Notes under the pieces: generated by a model
Seen by the model: only the letters and a program-made list of their open reading frames with translations
The model's database searches: none
Told to the model about the DNA's origin: nothing
Translations under genes and position numbers: made by a program
Shown: in pieces, positions 61,541 through 64,000 of the stretch
How positions within the stretch are numbered: the first letter of the stretch is position 1
How the letters are laid out: every line of letters begins with the position of its first letter
Origin: Pelagibacterales bacterium SAG-MED17
GTDB taxonomy: Bacteria > Pseudomonadota > Alphaproteobacteria > Pelagibacterales > Pelagibacteraceae
Direction: 5' to 3'
Assembly (NCBI GenBank): GCA_014654115.1
Contig: JACWDO010000004.1
Span: forward strand, 1-64,000
DNA: 64,000 nucleotides

Positions 61541-61657
61541 TTAATTTTTTTTCTTTTTCTTTTCTTTTTTAAGTTTTCTTTTTTCCTTTAAAGAAAGTTT
61601 AGCTTGTTTCATTACGCTAGCATCTTTAAATGATTTACCACTATATCTTTTTGACAT
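61541..61657 (-). CDS. 38-residue lysine-rich protein (hypothetical)
   Basis: This ORF is too short for the track. It reads MSKRYSGKSFKDASVMKQAK, then SLKEKRKLKKEKKKKKN. Its ATG directly abuts the tsaD stop and its TAA directly abuts the EVE start, an arrangement unlikely by chance and the same as for the arfA-like gene. The strongly basic C terminus suggests nucleic-acid or ribosome contact. I recognise no family. Poly-A tracts in AT-rich DNA favour Lys, so part of the tail may be low-complexity drift. Confidence 0.6.
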   Translation of the reverse strand: MSKRYSGKSFKDASVMKQAKLSLKEKRKLKKEKKKKKN

Positions 61658-62731
61658 TTATAATCTAACTCCTGCTCCTTTTAAAAACTTTGCTTTTTCG
61701 TCAAGTGGTAGTCTTGGACTTGCAGGAAGATCTAAATTATCAAATTTTTTGATTTTATACTTTTCAAGACCAACTAGTGCAATCATGGCTGCATTATCCC
61801 CACATAATTTTGGTTCAGGGAAAATTGGTCTAAAATCATTCTTCTTACATACTTTTATTAATTTTTTTCTAATACCCTTATTGGCAGCAACACCTCCAGC
61901 GATTACAAAAGTTTTGTTTTTCTTTTTACTGCCCTTTTTGAATTCATCAAATGCTATTTGAGTTTTTACTTCTAAAATTTCTTCAATTGTTTTTTGAAAT
62001 GATGCAGCAAGATCATATTTCTCTTGTATAGATTTTATACAACTTGATAACCTTAAAATTGCTGTTTTAAGACCTGCAAATGATAAGTTACATCCTCCTT
62101 TATTTATAATTGGCTTAGGAAGTTTAAATTTATTTGGATCCCCCTTCTTTGCAAAACCTTCTAGCTTTGGTCCTCCTGGAAATTCAATCCCTAATAGTTT
62201 TGCTGTTTTATCAAATGCTTCTCCTAAAGCATCATCAATTGTTGTTCCTAGTCTTTTATATTTTCCAAGTCCATTCACACTAAGATATTGAGTATGTCCT
62301 CCTGAAATTAATAATAATAAATATGGGAAATCTAAGGTTGTACTAAGTTTTGGACTTAAGGCATGCCCTTCAAGATGGTTTACACCAATAAAAGGAATAT
62401 TTAGGCTTGCAGACAATGCTTTACCAAAATTTAAACCAACAGTAAGGCAAACAATTAAGCCTGGTCCAGATGTTGAAGCAATTGCAGAAACATCATTTAA
62501 ATTCACACCGCTTTCATTAATTGCTTTTTTTGCAATTAAATCAATTTTTTCAACATGAGATCGTGCTGCAAGCTCAGGAACCACACCTCCAAATTCTTTA
62601 TGAATATCAAATTGACTTGAAACTACATTAGATAATATTTTTATCTTACCATTTTTATCTTCTTCTATGATTGATACTGCTGTTTCATCGCAACTTGTCT
62701 CAATTCCAAGGATTATTTTTTTTTCATTCAT
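61658..62731 (-). CDS. tsaD: tRNA N6-adenosine threonylcarbamoyltransferase TsaD
   Basis: TsaD, with TsaB and TsaE, installs t6A at position 37 of ANN-decoding tRNAs. The 357-residue ASKHA-fold protein shows LGIETSCDETAVSI, the GGVVPELAARSHVE motif, the metal-binding NHLEGHALS (HxxxH), LLISGGHTQY and the late VIAGGVAANKGIR with DNAAMIAL. It is divergent from hemC, a common alphaproteobacterial neighbour. Its stop abuts a 38-residue ORF. Confidence 0.97.
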   Translation of the reverse strand: MNEKKIILGIETSCDETAVSIIEEDKNGKIKILSNVVSSQFDIHKEFGGVVPELAARSHVEKIDLIAKKAINESGVNLNDVSAIASTSGPGLIVCLTVGLNFGKALSASLNIPFIGVNHLEGHALSPKLSTTLDFPYLLLLISGGHTQYLSVNGLGKYKRLGTTIDDALGEAFDKTAKLLGIEFPGGPKLEGFAKKGDPNKFKLPKPIINKGGCNLSFAGLKTAILRLSSCIKSIQEKYDLAASFQKTIEEILEVKTQIAFDEFKKGSKKKNKTFVIAGGVAANKGIRKKLIKVCKKNDFRPIFPEPKLCGDNAAMIALVGLEKYKIKKFDNLDLPASPRLPLDEKAKFLKGAGVRL

Positions 62732-62785
62732 AAATATTTATAATTAATACAATTAAACTATAAGAATGTAATAAAAATAAGAATT

Positions 62786-63697
62786 ATGAAAAGAGATAAA
62801 TTTATTATTGGTACTCGTGGAAGTAAGTTAGCTCTAATTTATACTGAAAAAGTAATAAATGCTTTAAAAAATGTTTCACCAACACAAGTAGAAACAAAAA
62901 AAATAATTACGAGCGGTGATGAGAACCAAAAAGATAGGCTTTCAAACATTGGAGGAAAAGGTTTATTTTCAAAAAAGATTGAAACAGAACTAATAAATCA
63001 GAGTATAGACATTGCAGTCCATGCTTTAAAGGATATGCCATCGATTGAAACTAATGGTCTATTAACAAACTTTTATTTAAAAAGAAACTCACCTAATGAA
63101 ATTTTTATTAGTAATAACAATATAAAGTTCCAAGATCTTAAACCAAATTCAACAATCGGTACTTCATCTTATAGAAGAGAATATCAACTTAAAAGTATTA
63201 GATCAGATCTAAATTATAAACTGATCAGAGGAAATGTAGACACCAGGATAAAAAAATTAGAAAATGGCGAATATGATGCAATTTTACTTTCCAAAGCTGG
63301 AATTGAAGCTTTAGGTTTATCAAATAAAATCACACATGAATTTAATACTAAGGAGCTAATACCTTGTGCTGGACAAGGTATTATTGCAATACAATGTAGA
63401 AAAAATGATCAGGAAATTATAAATGTATTAGAAAAAATTAATGATGAGCAGTCTAGAATAATTGCAAATGCTGAAAGAAAAATTTTAAAAATACTAGAAG
63501 GTGACTGTGATACAGCAATTGGTGTTTACGCAAAGATTGATAAAGATCTTGTAAATATAAAAGCAGAACTATTTTCAGTAGATGGCAAACAAAGATTTTT
63601 TGTTGAAGAAAGTGAAGATAAAAAAATGATTCAAGATTTAAGTATTAAAATTGGAGAAAAATTAAAATCAGAGTCAAAAGGATCTTACAAAAGGTAA
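62786..63697 (+). CDS. hemC: Porphobilinogen deaminase (hydroxymethylbilane synthase)
   Basis: HemC joins four porphobilinogens into hydroxymethylbilane. The 303-residue protein starts IIGTRGSKLALIYTEKV and has the HALKDMPS motif with catalytic Asp, the TSSYRREYQLK and RGNVDTRIKKLENGEYDAILLSKAGIEALG segments, and the cofactor-binding Cys in LEGDCDTAIG at about residue 238. Adjacent hemD completes the next step, and hemE-hemH-hemJ lie near the origin in this window. Confidence 0.97.
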   Translation: MKRDKFIIGTRGSKLALIYTEKVINALKNVSPTQVETKKIITSGDENQKDRLSNIGGKGLFSKKIETELINQSIDIAVHALKDMPSIETNGLLTNFYLKRNSPNEIFISNNNIKFQDLKPNSTIGTSSYRREYQLKSIRSDLNYKLIRGNVDTRIKKLENGEYDAILLSKAGIEALGLSNKITHEFNTKELIPCAGQGIIAIQCRKNDQEIINVLEKINDEQSRIIANAERKILKILEGDCDTAIGVYAKIDKDLVNIKAELFSVDGKQRFFVEESEDKKMIQDLSIKIGEKLKSESKGSYKR

Positions 63698-63698
63698 A

Positions 63699-64000
63699 AT
63701 GCATATTTTATTAACTAGACCATTGGAAGATAGTAAAGAATTAATATTAAGATTTAGTTCTTTGGGTCATAAAGTTTCTCATTTACCTGTGATAAAAGTT
63801 GAACCAGTTAAATATGATGAACCTGACTATGTCCAATTTAAGGGAGTAATATTTACAAGTTCCAATGCGATTAAGAATTTAGATTCAAATAAAATTGATA
63901 AAAATATTGAATGTTATTGTGTTGGCTTTGCAACAGAAAAAGCTGCAAAGCTAAAAGGTTTTCAAAATATTATCTCTGCAGAAGGAAATGTAAATAATTT
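63699..64000 (+). CDS. hemD: Uroporphyrinogen-III synthase, N-terminal part (runs off window)
   Basis: This ORF opens MHILLTRPLEDSKELILRF one base after the hemC stop and continues to the window end, giving about 100 residues. The TRP opening, VIFTSSNAIKNL and CVGFATEKAAK segments match the first domain of HemD, which cyclises hydroxymethylbilane with inversion of ring D. The family has low sequence identity; position after hemC makes the call firm. The C-terminal half is outside the window. Confidence 0.88.
   Translation, partial: MHILLTRPLEDSKELILRFSSLGHKVSHLPVIKVEPVKYDEPDYVQFKGVIFTSSNAIKNLDSNKIDKNIECYCVGFATEKAAKLKGFQNIISAEGNVNN

Overview
The window looks like the genome of a streamlined marine alphaproteobacterium of the SAR11 clade (Pelagibacterales). 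The DNA is very AT-rich (about 70% A+T by eye). Genes are packed with 4-base overlaps and almost no spacers, proteins are Lys/Asn/Ile-rich, and the gene order is alphaproteobacterial. No gene-free stretch exceeds 300 bases; the two largest are the probable origin (about 284 bases) and the porin upstream region (about 220 bases). I saw no prophage, insertion sequence, CRISPR array or rRNA. The left edge looks artefactual: bases 1-79 are a perfect inverted copy of 7055-7133, joined to a dnaK that has lost roughly its first 290 codons.

Layout. 0.03-7 kb: dnaK (partial), dnaJ, a 33-residue membrane ORF, two exported proteins of unknown role, dapB, nth and a PfkB-family kinase. 7-12.4 kb: a tiny arfA-like ribosome-rescue gene, a TPR-methyltransferase, a winged-helix regulator, an L,D-transpeptidase-like protein, a YggS-like PLP protein and a ThiE-like protein that share an ATGCAT start, then a porin. 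12.6-31 kb: the classic alphaproteobacterial origin neighbourhood, DUF3576-leuS-lptE-holA, parB-parA-rsmG-mnmG-mnmE (two parS-like sites lie inside rsmG and mnmG), a lone sulfotransferase, and rho-hemJ-hemH-hemE. A probable oriC follows at 27452-27735, then ppsR-maf-aroE-coaE-dnaQ. Genes to the left of that gap point mostly left and genes to the right mostly right, as expected for forks leaving it.

31-43 kb: secB, fxsA, a Tim44-like gene, an Smr gene and hslUV. Next comes a his operon (hisB-hisH-x-hisA-hisF-hisE) that runs directly into malyl-CoA lyase and both malate-CoA ligase subunits, a module that interconverts malate with acetyl-CoA plus glyoxylate. HIT and GNAT genes end this block. 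43-52 kb: lolA, ftsK, a UbiH-like hydroxylase, a Lon-N-domain protein, and a cluster of TPR proteins (two fused to sulfotransferase domains) around tRNA-Gly(GCC). A pterin dehydratase follows. 52-64 kb: purH-heparinase-like-rpe, a YggT-like membrane protein, a two-part sodium/solute symporter beside acetyl-CoA synthetase (probable organic-acid uptake and activation), an EVE-domain protein, a 38-residue basic protein, tsaD, hemC and the start of hemD.

Two themes run through the window. First, expression signals are minimal: several promoters place the -10 hexamer only 5-9 bases before the ATG, implying leaderless mRNAs, and about half of the convergent gene pairs share a 4-base stop overlap such as TTAA. 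Second, chromosome maintenance genes and sites (oriC, parS, parAB, ftsK, holA, dnaQ) are concentrated here together with most of the late haem pathway.
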